Both the position numbers and the translations under genes were made by a program. The notes beneath the pieces were generated by a model that worked only from the letters and a program-made list of their open reading frames with translations, did not search any database and was not told the origin of the DNA. From positions 8,658,961-8,722,960 of the forward strand of contig NC_135071.1 of the NCBI RefSeq assembly GCF_051401765.1: a stretch of 64,000 bases of DNA, written 5' to 3'. The stretch comes from Calliopsis andreniformis. Taxonomy: Eukaryota > Arthropoda > Insecta > Hymenoptera > Andrenidae. Positions 51,404 through 63,726 of the stretch are shown here, piece by piece (position 1 is the first letter of the stretch; each line of letters begins with the position of its first letter).

Positions 51404-54400
51404 CAAGTTGACAACCACTTTCGCTACGACATGGCGAAATTTCGTATCACAGGTTTGGTGATATCGCCAGTTGTAACATTTTACTATTCTGTTTCAAACT
51501 ATAATTAAAAATCCCTTTTATGGATAATAATTTCTTATAGGTAACAGATAAAAACCTAAGTTTTATAAAATATTCAATAATTTCACTACACATATATTCA
51601 GAAAATACTATAGGTATAACGTTTTAAACATTAGCATGGCGAAATTGGGATCACCTACCTTATGAAATGATTTTCATGGTAGTTGGAAGAAGAAAACATT
51701 AGTATCAATAATTATCTACAATCGTCTATAATTACCCAACAGCATGGACAAAAATAATATAAACTTTTGAATTTGAATTCTTCCAAATATGTAACCGAAA
51801 AAATAAATAACAAAATTCAATAAATAATATCCTGAAATATTATACACCCATCCTTCCTAACTAGAAGCTGTTAATAAAAATTTCGTCACAAATTTTTAAT
51901 ATCACAAAATTACAGTTTTATCGTATTTCAAAGTAATAATTGTTCGACAGATTTGCTACTAGCGTAAATATTTATGTCGCGAACAGGAAAAATTCTGACA
52001 AAGGAATGCGAATTGACACACAGTTAATGTGCTTTTTGTTACTCTGTCGTCACTTTCCCCTTTACACGTCGCTATTTGTCGATACTAAACCACAGTTCGT
52101 TCAAAGTAAACACGGTAGACGTTGAAAAAAAAGGCAATTTGAAGCGTCGTTTTTCAATGAAGACACTTAAAACACAAAGCCTTGAGAGGCAATTCACGAC
52201 TAAAAGTTTCGCGCAATTACCCAACGACGCGTGAGCCACGGCAACAATTTGCATCTCTCTGGGACTAAGGAAACGTAATTAACCGTAATATGTCACCAGA
52301 TTTGTAACAAAGTCTTCCTCATAGTGGACGAGCGAAATATGACATCAGTTAAATACAAAGTAAACATGAACGAATAAATAAGAACGAAACTCCGCGATTT
52401 TCTTTAATTTCTTCGGTTTTTATGATTTCTTCGCAACTTCGATCGCAAACGCGTGTTGTGACCTAGGATCAAGTAACAACGGTCACGCAAAGATTTTTAA
52501 TTTCGATTCAGCTTTATTGAAACTGACAATTTATCGATCATTTACACAAGTATTTACACGTGGAAAAGATAAGCTTACAAAATCTAGCTCTCAGTGATTT
52601 GATCACGGTTCCAAGACAATTCACGATAGCTTATCGTGCACGTTCCACGTGCACGACCGAGTTATCTGACAGTGACACTGACGGTTTGTCATTTCATTCC
52701 TGCGATTTCATAACTGTCGAGAAAAAATTTGTGCAGAAATATGAAGATTCAGGATTCTAATCGAGAAACAGAGTTGAGGATTCGTGAATAAATTAGAGAA
52801 GTTCTGAATTAACTGAAAGCCAAGTTTTACTGTACAAGATATTACGTGTGGCTGGTCAGATTCAATAATATTAGTTTTAATGCGTTCACTGTCATGCTAA
52901 ATTCAGTAAAAATTCTATTATATTAGTAGTGATTCGAACTTAAAAAATATTATTTCTGAAACAAAAAGAAAAGTCGTGGAAGCTACTTATGAAATTGTTA
53001 CACATTACTGGAATTATTACAATGTCAGCAGACTGAATTGTTTATTCAATTGAGGGGACGCTAAACACATAGAGTTAGCTTGTTTTATCAAGGTTAATAC
53101 ATATCCAGTTCAGTCTGGCGCAATGAAAACCGAGTGGGTTTAAACTCGAAACTAGCTTAGAATCCCATCGACCTCTATTCAAATGTTTCTAACACTTTAC
53201 TGTGAATGTATTTAGGAATATATGTATAACTACATTCGAAATAGGCTACTCTCACTTGAGATAAAATGTGGAATTCCTACAATGTATTTTTCAAATCATA
53301 CATATGTTCCATATTTCTGACAATTTTTATGCGAATTTCAAAAACTCAAAAAGAGACACTAAACTCAATTTTATACATTTTACAAGTTCCTAGCTGTTAC
53401 TTAATAATTATCGATATTATTTCAACTATTCAGAGGTTAAACTAATTCACTAATTTTAAAACAATGATATTTACAGTGCTGTGAAATTATTATATATTTT
53501 ATTCCCAGGAGGTAATCTCTTTAGCTCTTGAAAAGCTAATTTGAAGATAAGAATAAACAATTCTACTGTTCGAATTAATCTAATTATTTCATTCCAGTTA
53601 GTTCGATTGCTGGTATATGTAAATGATTTATTATCTTAGGTTTTATTTGAACAAGTGTCTCCTAAAATAAGTTCTAATTTAAGTAATCCAATTGTCTAGA
53701 AATCTCAAGTTTTCTTAAATTTGTAATATTCAATCAGTAACTAGCAAGAGATTAATAAATTTGCTTCACTACAATTAAAATATTCTAACATATTATTCCA
53801 TAATTTTAACTATATTTCGCATCATTTATTCGCAATATTGCACTTTTATCATAGGCATATTCATAAAATAATTTTTCATGCACAAGAAACCAAAGTAAAC
53901 AATTGTTTCAGAATGATTTACCAAATCTCGCTAAAGAATACCACTGTCATTCTTTCTTCTTCATATTCAAAACAGAAATACTAGACTAGCTCAAAAAATT
54001 CTAAACTTTTCAAAAATTGAAGAACTCATAACAATTAATTGTTAAATAAAAATAACAGTTTTTTTTGTAAAAAAGAAAAACACGAAACACTGTAGTATCT
54101 TTAATTCTTATTCAGGTTAAATATTCTTTTTAACAAAATATATATACTGACCATTAGAATGTGTTCTTGTTAGAAAAATTGTAAAATTTGACAAGTGATA
54201 TTACGAGTTCTTCCATTACCTCTGCTCAGGTTATCTTACCACATTCAATGCAAGTGATATCATACACGAAAAAGAAAATGGTCATACACATTAATGCAAA
54301 TGTCTTTTAAGTAGATTTAAACAGAATAGACTTTTGTAGAATCTGTCATAGACCTTTGTAAAATTAGCAAAGGTAGCTTAACTACAGTAAGAATAATTTT

Positions 54401-54659
54401 GTTAAATCTGTTAAGAAAGGAATAGAACAATGTAATTTCATTATTCAAATCTGGCACGTGTGATAAGACAGAGAGAGGAAAATTCGCGATGCTGTATGAG
54501 CGCGATAGCAAGAGAGGTGTTGTTGATATGTGTATTCAAAGAATATATAAGACAATGAAAAATACCAATTCTATTTTCTTAATTTATATTAAATTGACTT
54601 TCACTTAATAAAATTATTTTCTGTTAAGAATACTGAACATTTTGTTAATAATAAAATAA
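51404..54659. other. Giant intron segment: no gene seen
   Basis: AT-rich throughout, with a slightly GC-richer stretch near 52180-52700. No recognisable proteins or defined repeats. Confidence 0.5.
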
Positions 54660-54885
54660 CAAAATCTACAAAGTCGATTCTCACTCATTCTATTAAACTC
54701 AAGCCTGTTAGAGTCCTTTCGTAAATTCTCCAAGAGACTTTAATAATTTCAGCTTAACAATTTTCCCACATAAGACCTCATGCGGGGTGAATGGTATGTA
54801 TGTCATCTTAAAACATAGAACAAAGAAGAACAAAGGGAAAAAAGATTCCCATACGTGAGGTAGAACTCTCGAACGTGTTAAGCAC
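54660..54885 (-). mobile_element. LTR-retroelement pol-like fragment, copy 2
   Basis: On the minus strand the frame includes MTYIPFTPHEVLCGK, then IVKLKLLKS, ending at a stop. TPHEVLCGK resembles the TPxELxFGR motif near the C-terminus of Ty3/gypsy integrases. Positions 54660-54776 match 1993-2105. It lies just inside the giant intron, 36 bp from the second visible TRIT1 exon. Confidence 0.5.
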
Positions 54886-54920
54886 CATGATAATTTCCAA
54901 CAGGCATTGAAATCACTCAC

Positions 54921-55222
54921 CGAATCACCTTCCTCCTGTTATTCGGATGAAGCCTCTTCGCCATATCAGGATCAACGTTCGTCAATTTCTGGAACAGTTC
55001 CTCGTTGCTCTGCGTGGTCCTTCGGTCCAACTCGACCTTCATCTTCTTCGCAGGCGACACGTCCTCCCTCTCGACATCTGACGTTTCGGGGCTCGGGCTA
55101 TCGGGTCGTGCAACGCTCGTTTGGGGATCAGAAATCAGGATATTCCACAGAAGAGATTCAATATAATAATTGGTGCCACCAACGACGACTGGGATCTTCC
55201 CCCTGGCCAGCAGGTCGTTTAT
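54921..55222 (-). CDS. TRIT1: tRNA dimethylallyltransferase, internal exon (second visible)
   Basis: This exon encodes 100 codons plus two bases. It opens INDLLARGKIPVVVGGTNYY and continues IESLLW, which is the signature GGTxxYxxxLL motif of the DMAPP:tRNA transferase core (GGT at about 55172-55180). A low-complexity, charged Ser/Pro stretch follows (PDSPSPETSD, then SPAKKMK). The exon closes with VDPDMAKRLHPNNRRKVIR, the conserved segment involved in tRNA binding. The acceptor is CGCTTTAG|ATA and the donor is ATTCG|GTGAGTG, leaving phase 2. The intron back to the previous exon is 926 bp. The Ser/Pro segment sits where family members vary in length and appears longer than I recall for vertebrate TRIT1. 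The reading frame is fully open and the motifs are intact, so this looks functional. Confidence 0.95.
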
Positions 55223-56148
55223 CTAAAGCGGCCAAAGAACAAGAAGCGTTCGAGGGAGACTGATGGTGGCGAGGATCGAACAACGATATTAAAGACCATG
55301 ACTAATCATCAGTTTCATGGTCTTCGTCGAGTCGCGCGAAATCCTGCTACTTCGTTCGAAAAATGATTTTTACGAAGCCCTTCGAGCGAAGGGGGAGTTG
55401 AATCCGCGCAGCCTCGCACTAATTGCATCACATCCGAAGCGTGTCAAACGTGCGCACGTCGAGGGGCGACTGACCCCGACGACCGTGAAGGTACAAGACT
55501 GTGCGTCTGATTTGTACGTCACATCAAAGATTTTACGTGCAAATCAGCGACATCTGCCAGGGGTGGTATACTGTATTATATTGTGTTAGTGGATGATTAG
55601 CTACTGTTTTAATAGAAGTTTCAACACAAATGGTCGGTTTAATCGTATATGGAAAATACATTGACTCTACTATGTTCCTCAAGTCTTTTTCTGAGTCTTC
55701 TGAGAATTTTAGAATCTGTACTCGGTTTTCCAATATTCAGCTATAGATTTGAAGATAACATAGAACTACGTTCACAGTAACTAGTTATGGACTTCTAGAA
55801 ATTGTACTCAGCTTTCAGGTCAAAATCACGGACTGCCAATATGGTTTATAATTGTTATGTCATTAGGTTTTTCAAACATGCAAAACAGTTATTATATATT
55901 AATATTTAAATTTCTGATTCCTTGATGTTGTATTAACAGCTCATTATCAGTACTCGTAATGACAAGTTGATAATAAATATTGCTTCACGAGAGGTTTTCA
56001 AGAGGAATACAGCAGAGTCAACTGTTAAAGATTAATTCAAAAAGGGCAGTTGAAAATTATAATTCTTTGGGTAGGGAGTTGTTAGACACAATTTCGGACG
56101 GCTGATGGTTAGCATACAAATGTACATGGATAGAAAAGGAACAATTAC
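55223..56148 (-). other. 926-bp TRIT1 intron
   Basis: This intron lies between the first and second visible exons, phase 0. Positions 55260-55560 are GC-rich without recognisable protein. Positions about 55905-56035 match 16861-16990 at moderate identity (shared blocks around ATTTCTGATTCCTTG and AAGAGGAATA-AGCAG), so it carries a fragment of a dispersed repeat. Confidence 0.85.
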
Positions 56149-56289
56149 TATGGGTAAGGTCATGTCCCTGAACTGCATCACGGTGAAGTCAAGGTACAAA
56201 GGATCTACGATGTCCAGCATGTGATGTGGCGCCATTGCTTGCTCTTCTTTCGTTACTTTCGCAGTGATGATGTCGAGGCCTTTGTACAC
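56149..56289 (-). CDS. TRIT1: tRNA dimethylallyltransferase, internal exon (first visible)
   Basis: This exon encodes 47 residues of a tRNA dimethylallyltransferase, which transfers a dimethylallyl group from DMAPP to N6 of A37 in tRNAs reading UNN codons, in cytosol and mitochondria. Read on the minus strand it starts [13 protein letters not shown], continues through HHMLDIVDP and FTVMQFRD, and ends TLPI. In the family the residues just before VYKGLDI are ADSMQ, so the preceding exon should end in MQ at phase 0. The acceptor is a TTGCAG immediately upstream and the donor is ATA|GTAATTG, so the exon is phase 0 at both ends. Joining it to the next exon gives [19 protein letters not shown], as expected for the family. 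No stop or frameshift is present. The P-loop exon was not found in 56290-64000 and is probably outside the window. Confidence 0.93.
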
Positions 56290-59200
56290 CTGCAAGTTTA
56301 TGAAAAGAGAATGAAAACCTATGATTATCTAATGAGTCCACTAACATGAGCTGTGCTATTAAAATACTTTACTGAACGAGACTAGAGTAGAACCTCGAAT
56401 TATCAGAGCTCAAATATTCGCAACTTATTCAAGATAACAACTATTGGATGTAACAACGATAAAATTAAAGTAGAATTTTAGTTGAGACTTAAACTATATT
56501 TCAATAATAGTCTGGAAAAAAAATAAAAAAATTATTTATTAAGAGGGTACTTTAGCTTGGTGTCTCGTTTGAAACTAGTTAATCGAGGATCTATTGCATA
56601 TTTTTATGTAAAATGAAGTTTCAAATGACTATACTTTGAATACGCATGAAGATATTAATTTTGAATGAATAGTTAGTTGATACACAAAAAATCATATGAT
56701 ATACTTTTATTTTTACTAAATATTACAACACTAACTCGTTTTTTAGTGTATCGAAAAAAAATGATAAAAAAGTGATGATTCTTATATTCTTAGTTTTCAA
56801 AGTCCTAAAATTTTTATAATTATATAACAGCAAACGATTATTTCATAAGTTAATTCATGTTATAATTCTTTATTAATTTTTATCCAATTTTTTTAAATTC
56901 AGTGTTGAGCTAATCAATCCTAGATTTCCCGTTAGTTTCGTAATTCTATCAGCATGACGCAAATGTCCATACCATGATAAATCTGTCATTTCATATCACG
57001 TCTGTCACACAGCATTACGTCTCTAAACTAGCTTTCTGACAAGCCATTTCGTTCTGTCCTTCGTGAAGTACCAGTAGATCGCTGGATGAGGAAGTGAACG
57101 AGAGGAAATCAAGGGAAGTGGTCAACGTAGTGATTTTTCTTATCTCCAAGCCAAAAGACCTCTGACATTCTTCAAACCCTGGGTGCCTTTTCTGCACAAG
57201 TAGAACGACGAAAATTTCTAATAAAATATCCCTATTATCTTTAAAAAATGACATTTTCTTCTTCTTGAATGTCCCAAAGTCCTAATATCTATATTAAAAT
57301 TACCTGTTTACATTTCATGTTCATATCAAATAGATATTCTAAACATTCTAACATTCCAAAATGAATATTTAGTAGGAATAAGATATGACAGCATATGACA
57401 TAAAAATAAAAATAGGGTCTGGTTTTAATAAATGTAAATAATCTAATTGACTTTAACTCCTTTACATTTTTCGATTTCACAGTAATCCCTTAAGTACATT
57501 TTTTATGGATTACTAACATGTAGGGATTTAAATAAACGTTTGAAGACCTTAGAGATATCGATAACAAGATATAAAAAATGTTTACTCAATATCTCTTCAT
57601 ATATCAACTTTGTTGAAGATAAAAGCACTTCATTTAATCTTTCAGTTGACGATATACTGTAACACGTAAGTTAAAGTGTACTCATCTTCTCAATATTTTT
57701 GATTTCCAGATTACAACTCTGGATTACTGTTAGATTTTTTTATCGAATATTATCAATTATTTTTTTACTATGAAAGAAAAATCATGCGGGATACGCATTA
57801 GAGAACGTGACAATGCACAGTAATACCTACTTATACATTGATTACTATATTGTCTATATCTTGAACTTATTTATAGTAAACACGTTTTTCCTTTTTATAC
57901 TGTCATTCAGATTTTTGCATTAGAAATACTACAACTGGATTAATTAACACATCAGTTGACTTTAAAAGCTTGTTCGTAAATAGAACTTTGTTCGTACGTA
58001 GTTAAACATTATATAAATGTACAAATTAATTCTTCGAACGGTGAATTTTTTACTCAAAAAAATTGGTATAATTTTTCTTATTAATCAAGTATAGGTACTT
58101 TTCTACAAGAGAAACTATTCGTACGAAGATATGCAATTCTATTTCAAGAAACAGAATCCAGAAATTGAAACCAATAAAGAGACTAAAAATCAAGAAACTT
58201 ATAAATTGGAAAATTGAATAATACTTGAAAACACGAAAATTAGATTGTTTGAATACTTGACTATTTAACTACTGGACTGTTTGACTATTTAACTGTTTCG
58301 CTATTCGACCATTTGCTTTTTTGAACATGTTTAAATATATCATTATTCGAGTATTTTACTATTTCACAATGACTTAGTCTATTTGAATATTTGACCGTTA
58401 AGATTTGAATGTTTAAAAATTCTTTAAAAGGGATGAAATATTCTTTTTATTTAGAAAAGTATTAGATATTTGAAGACTTAACTATTTGAAAATATAAATA
58501 TTGGAATATGTACAACCCTAAAGGTTTGGAAGTTTGATAGTTTGAGTATCAATAAATGTCTAAATTTTTAAACATTTATGTTTTCAAATTTAGACATTTA
58601 AGTATCTGATTTCTTGACTATTATACCATTGCTTCATTTCAGTATTTTACTATTTAACCATTTGAATATCTGTATATTTGAATTTACAAAAGTTAATGTT
58701 CAAGAAATTTTTAGAATCGGTTATATTGGAAAATAAAGAATCCAAATGCCATGTTCAAATTAATAACGATTAAATCCCCAAAGGGCTTCAGACCATTTCA
58801 TAAACCTGTTACATACTTTTCTCGAAACATTCTTTCATGCTTCAAAGAGAAGTCGTGTGACGTAAAAAACAATTATTAACCTCTTTCAACGCCATCTCAT
58901 CTACCCACTGCTTAAAGTTAAATGAAATCCAAGCTATTAGAACTCAAGATCCTTCAATTCAAACATCACTCGACTGATCTGAACGAGGCATAAGTATTAT
59001 CAGGTAGTTTTATACTACATCCCCTCACAATTACATTCAACTATTCGTATTTCCTCAACCCTATCAAGCCTCCAGTATCTACGAACACTGAGCACTGAAC
59101 ACGTTCCGCTCCTCAAGAGCCGCGTACAAAAATCACGTCCCCTCGAACGAGGCGAAACAAACCTAATCTCTTTATCATGTTTCAATGATGATCGACTGAC

Positions 59201-62200
59201 TCGTTCGAAACACGATACAAGCTGCTACGCTTCTTGTGTTTCCTTCACACTCGAGGCGCGGAAATGGCGAGAACGAGAAGCCGGTTCTTTCGCTCAAAAG
59301 GCACGAAAAGCATTCGCGTCGGAACCGTTCCATTCAAGACACTCGACGCGTCTACGTCTAGCAGGGATAAGGTTCACCGCAGTGAAATAATGACGCCGCG
59401 AAAATGATCGAATAATCGTGTAGAATCTCGACGAACCGGATCACCTTGACTTCGTTGATAGGTTTCGAAGTTTTCTTGCATTCCTCCGCCGGAGAGGAGC
59501 TACCTGCCCTCGGGATGGAAATTTCTGTGCTTTGCATTAGTCGTTATTTACGCAAGATGGCGACATCGGTGAAACCGTAAATTAAATTATATATTATGAA
59601 ATAGGATGAAAAAGTAGATGGAAGAGGGGGATTTAATAATTAATAGGACGTTATCTGATCATCTTTTATATATGCTACTTTATTCCAGTTACTATAAATG
59701 GCGGCTGAAGGATATTTAAATTTGATGGTACTGGATTTTGTTTGAAGAAGTTTATTATGTGCGGATTTTATTCAGCTATATATTTATGTACTTAGAAAAT
59801 GCTAAGTGAATAAGTTTATTTAATTCTAGTATTTTAATTAGAAAAGGAGGTTTCAACTTCAAATGTTTTTGATCATTTATGGAAATTATTAAACTTACTT
59901 GTTAGTAGTATTATTGTGTTTTTTAGTGTCATGCTCAATTTTATTAGATTTCTTATTTTATTATAGATGTTTAATTTTTTATTTAGTATTACCTATAGTG
60001 TTATAGTTTCTTGTAAATAAATATATGTATGAAAATATAAAAAAAGGGTTGGCGGTGAACATGTTAATTAAGCAGTTAGAACGCTACTGTAAATAGGTTT
60101 TAATTAAAGAAAATTAGTTATTTATAACTAGCTGTTTCTATCCACTGAATAAAATCGAATACAATAGAATTGAATATATTAACTTTTTTTGCATATGCTT
60201 TAGTATGCTTCACTTTTCAAAACTTTCAAACTTAAAATCTCATTAACAAAGGGAAATTAGGAAGCATCTATATTGTATATATTAAAGAAATATCTAAAAT
60301 AAATAAATATTATGAAAATAGTTCAAATCAAAAGTCTAAAAAAATTAAATTTATCACTTATTTGATGTTACTTCGTTTTAAAATTACGAAATAAGTGATA
60401 ACTTCAAGCTGTTTAGATTTTTCATATAAACCACTTTTAGAATTAGCAGCATGAAGGTTAATATTCTCATAATACAAATACCAATTTTGAACTTTCATTA
60501 ATCCACGACTGCAATACCAAGTTACTAAAATGAAAAATTAAGCTAGAATAAGAAGTTGAAATTTCTGCATTGCAGAGACTGTTCTTTGATGGACAATCTC
60601 GACCTTTTTGCATTGCAAAAATTGTATACTTTGTGTTCTCGATGTTCCGTTAAGTTACGCTATTACTGACCGTACAAACAGGTTTTCGACGTTACGGTTC
60701 GCGCTGGGGTAACTTGAATGACCACGTCTTCAACCTTCATTAACCCTTTTTATCAACGTCTTATTGGGCGATTCGCTTTAGGATCCAAGCGAGAACGCGA
60801 ACGGATGTACCATACGAAAGACTCACGCCATCATCAACGAACGATTTAAAAACCAAGAAAAAGAATTTTCGTTATAGCTAATTAACTTTGTCTTCACAAA
60901 TTTTAATAATGTTCAATGATATATGATACATAAGATAGGCATGTGATGTTAAATTTATTTAGTAAATTTGAGAGTAAATTTCAAGGATCGAGTAGAAAGT
61001 CATTAGGACCCAGGCGAATGATTAAGTAAGAGTTATACCCATTACATTCAGTTAGATTAAGAGAGAAATTATTACTTCATAAAATAGAAAGATACGAATT
61101 TTCAGAAGGTAGAAACGCAGGAATTCTTTCACAGAGGAAAACTGTCCGTTCCCTTAAGCAGGAAATATACCTTTACTAAAATTTTTATAAGAATGTGTAC
61201 GCTATAGAATATTTCTATTAGGAAATCTTTAATTTTAGGAAATAATACTAAGCAAACGCTAAAATAAATGCTCCCCTATTTTATGTATAACAGAATTAGT
61301 CATTAGTCACTCCATAACAGAATGACTAAATCTAAGGGATTCACATTAAAATTACATAGGTACACTGTTTGATTCTACAGCTGTATATAAATATAATTGT
61401 CCTCGCAGAATTTTATTTTACAAAAATTGTAAAAATGTGAATATTCTTACTTTAAAACATTACCTGCTATTCATGCAATAAATATTGCTCCATTCAGCTT
61501 ATCAAAAAACTCAATCATCTATTAATATTCGTGACCATAACAAATATTCAGAAGATTCACATCGAATATACAGAAAGAAACTGACAATTCTACACAGCTT
61601 CGACACGCGCCTTCCACCTACAGACGTCGAATAACCTAAATATCCCAACGACGACCCTTACATAACGCACCAATGAAAAAACGGCAAAGATGCATGATTA
61701 ATTAACTCCAAACGACGGCTCGGTGTTGAAATCCGCGTCTCGAGCCGACCACCGATAGACGTCATTCATCTTTCACTCATTCATCATTTCACGAGCAATT
61801 CGTCAGAGAAGGAATTCCGCGGGGAATCTGGGAAGAAGCCGCGACGACCGCATCCACTCTTTAGACCAGTGGTTAGTCACTAGACAGGCCCAATTTGAGG
61901 AGCTGCAAATACACTGTGCAGAGCAGGGAACGAGAAATAGAAGTTCTGATAGGTTTGCAGACTCAAGGTCGCTAGACAAACTTAGAAATGAGAAAGTTAG
62001 TAGAAGAACGAGTATTATTTCTTAGTAAAATGGTGAATTTTTAAAAATTGTTATCAATTAATCTACATATAAGTAAATTATTTTCAGTGTTTCTGTATGT
62101 TTTTACTACATGTTCAAGTAGTTATAATACCTTCTTTAAAGAAGATTCTATTACATATACCTCAAATACCAAGTTCCTTTTTGCTAGAGGACACGAAAAT

Positions 62201-62672
62201 GTCTGTCATTGCTTTTACCATTGCAGTCGTGGCGAAATTATGAAAGAAAGCCCACGCAAATCGTACTTTCACTCGTAATCGCATTCAGGACTAACCTACA
62301 GGACAAATTTTATAACCGCGAGCAGTTTGGTTTCCATTGACACTGATCTATGGAATAAATGTTGGATCCGCTGTAAAGACACTACGTTCAGAGTTCGACA
62401 TTCGGGACGATTCATACTTTCACTTCATGATTCACATACCTAAACCATGCTCGATTTAAACAAAGTACGAAAGTATATACAAAAAATGTTGAAGATTCTC
62501 AGAAATATGAAATGAAATTGTGTCGTGTGAAGTTTTTTCTATGAGAAAACTGTGAAATGTTATATATTCCAGAACTTTTATAAAGAAAAGAAGTATAGTA
62601 ATGTATATTTAAATATGCTTCATTAAGGGAGATTGAACTAAAATACATTAGAAGAGTAAAAACTATATTAGA
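56290..62672 (-). other. Upstream TRIT1 intron, no gene seen
   Basis: On the minus strand the first visible exon needs an upstream exon ending in ADSMQ-like sequence with a P-loop. I searched this span for such an exon and did not see one, so it is treated as intron of at least 7.7 kb. It is AT-rich. GC-rich islands occur at about 59090-59570, 60620-60840 and 61590-61900, with no recognisable protein. A degenerate minisatellite at 58240-58690 is listed separately. Confidence 0.6.
58240..58690 (+). repeat. Degenerate minisatellite (CTATTTGAC/GAATATTTGA-type, about 10 bp)
   Basis: Dozens of imperfect units such as GACTATTTAACTACTGGACT recur at roughly 8-11-bp spacing across about 450 bp. No coding. 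Confidence 0.65.
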
Positions 62673-62828
62673 CACGTTTGCTGCCGATCACGCACTAGCG
62701 CGTGATGAAGTAACGTCTGCGAATTGCTGCTCACGCGTAATCGCGTGAGATATCTATGTTCAGTTAACGGCGAGCTGAATGCTGGTAGCTTTTAAATGGT
62801 GCATTATTTCAGACTGGCAGCGAACGTG
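62673..62828. mobile_element. piggyBac-like MITE, 156 bp
   Basis: Inverted termini CACGTTTGCTGCCGATC and CACGTTCGCTGCCAGTC flank a GC-rich interior with the palindromic segment CGCACTAGCGCG. The flanking TAGA/TCAA look like decayed TTAA, which is intact beside the related copy at 26862-26978. No transposase. Confidence 0.65.
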
Positions 62829-63620
62829 TCAAGACAAACATGTTTGAAAGCTGTGCTAACTACTGTCTAGATTTAACCCTCGACTTCGATAGCTTCCATT
62901 ACAAAGTAAAGCAAGAACGCTGAAAATTCAAATGAAGTACAATATTTAAATGAAAGTAGTCACTTTATTACTAAAATATTCGCAGGCTTTCAGGATATCA
63001 CTCGAAGGTTATCGAGAAAATTGATAGAATCTCTGTGTCTCGAGTTTTATGTGACAATCCATTCAATTTCGATTAACATATTCAGTGAGTAAAAGCAGCT
63101 TTAGTAAGTAAAACTGTTTTTTATGCAGGAAAAAAACGTATGCAGAGCCGTTGCATTTTTGTTCAGGGAAACGAGCAAAACGCACGTTCTCAAAAGGCTG
63201 TAGCACAGGGTAGATTATTATTCATGAGCACGACACATCCGGATCGTGGACATTATATTCAGTCATTTGCATTATCTTTCAAAGACGTCCGCATCAGCGG
63301 AATCATTTTAATATAAATTGTTGAACTGATTGGGAAAATCGCTAACTCAAAACCCTAAGTTTCAAAGGCGGAAGAATACTTTGTACACTACCGTCCACAA
63401 CTATTTAGACACTTGAAATCTTACTAAAACTGTATTCAAACGTACGTTTAAAATTTTACTAACGAAGAAATAAGTACTAATAAAGTAAGAATTATGCAGA
63501 GACAATCGCAATCACGATTTCAATCAGCTTTGGGGGATAAACTGGACTAAAATTTAGTAATTAGATCCATTACTTTACTTTAAAAATTAAATTGAATTTT
63601 ATATTATTCTTCTATAGGAA
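62829..63620. other. No gene seen
   Basis: AT-rich, with a small GC-rich patch at 63130-63300. ACCGTCCACAACTATTTAGACAC near 63391 resembles a Tc1-type terminal repeat, but no partner end was found. Confidence 0.4.
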
Positions 63621-63726
63621 GATCAGTTTAACAGGATCCCTCCGAGTGGCAGCATTTATTAAATGCTGTCAGCATTTTAAGTGCTGCCAACACTCATTAG
63701 AGGGTTTCTTTCTAGTTAAACTGATC
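63621..63726. mobile_element. 106-bp palindromic MITE
   Basis: GATCAGTTTAAC at the left is perfectly inverted at the right end. Inside, GGCAGCATTT and AAGTGCTGCC with central AATGCTGTCAGCATT form a second nested palindrome. The unit can fold over almost its full length. Superfamily unknown. Confidence 0.7.

Larger units (their letters stand above)
6623..54920 (-). other. Giant 48.3-kb TRIT1 intron
   Basis: The sequence between the two exons is bounded on the minus strand by a GTGAGTG donor and a polypyrimidine-TTGCAG acceptor. The phases agree (2 to 2) and the protein is continuous across it (KVIR-SLEVF), so no coding exon is required in between. It is AT-rich with GC-rich islands and a high load of short transposon remnants, listed separately. 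I found no convincing nested gene on either strand. Confidence 0.88.

Noticed and set aside
54907..55589. Plus-strand open frames of 81-118 codons
   Set aside because: The first is antisense to the TRIT1 exon; the others are in the GC-rich intron and resemble nothing.
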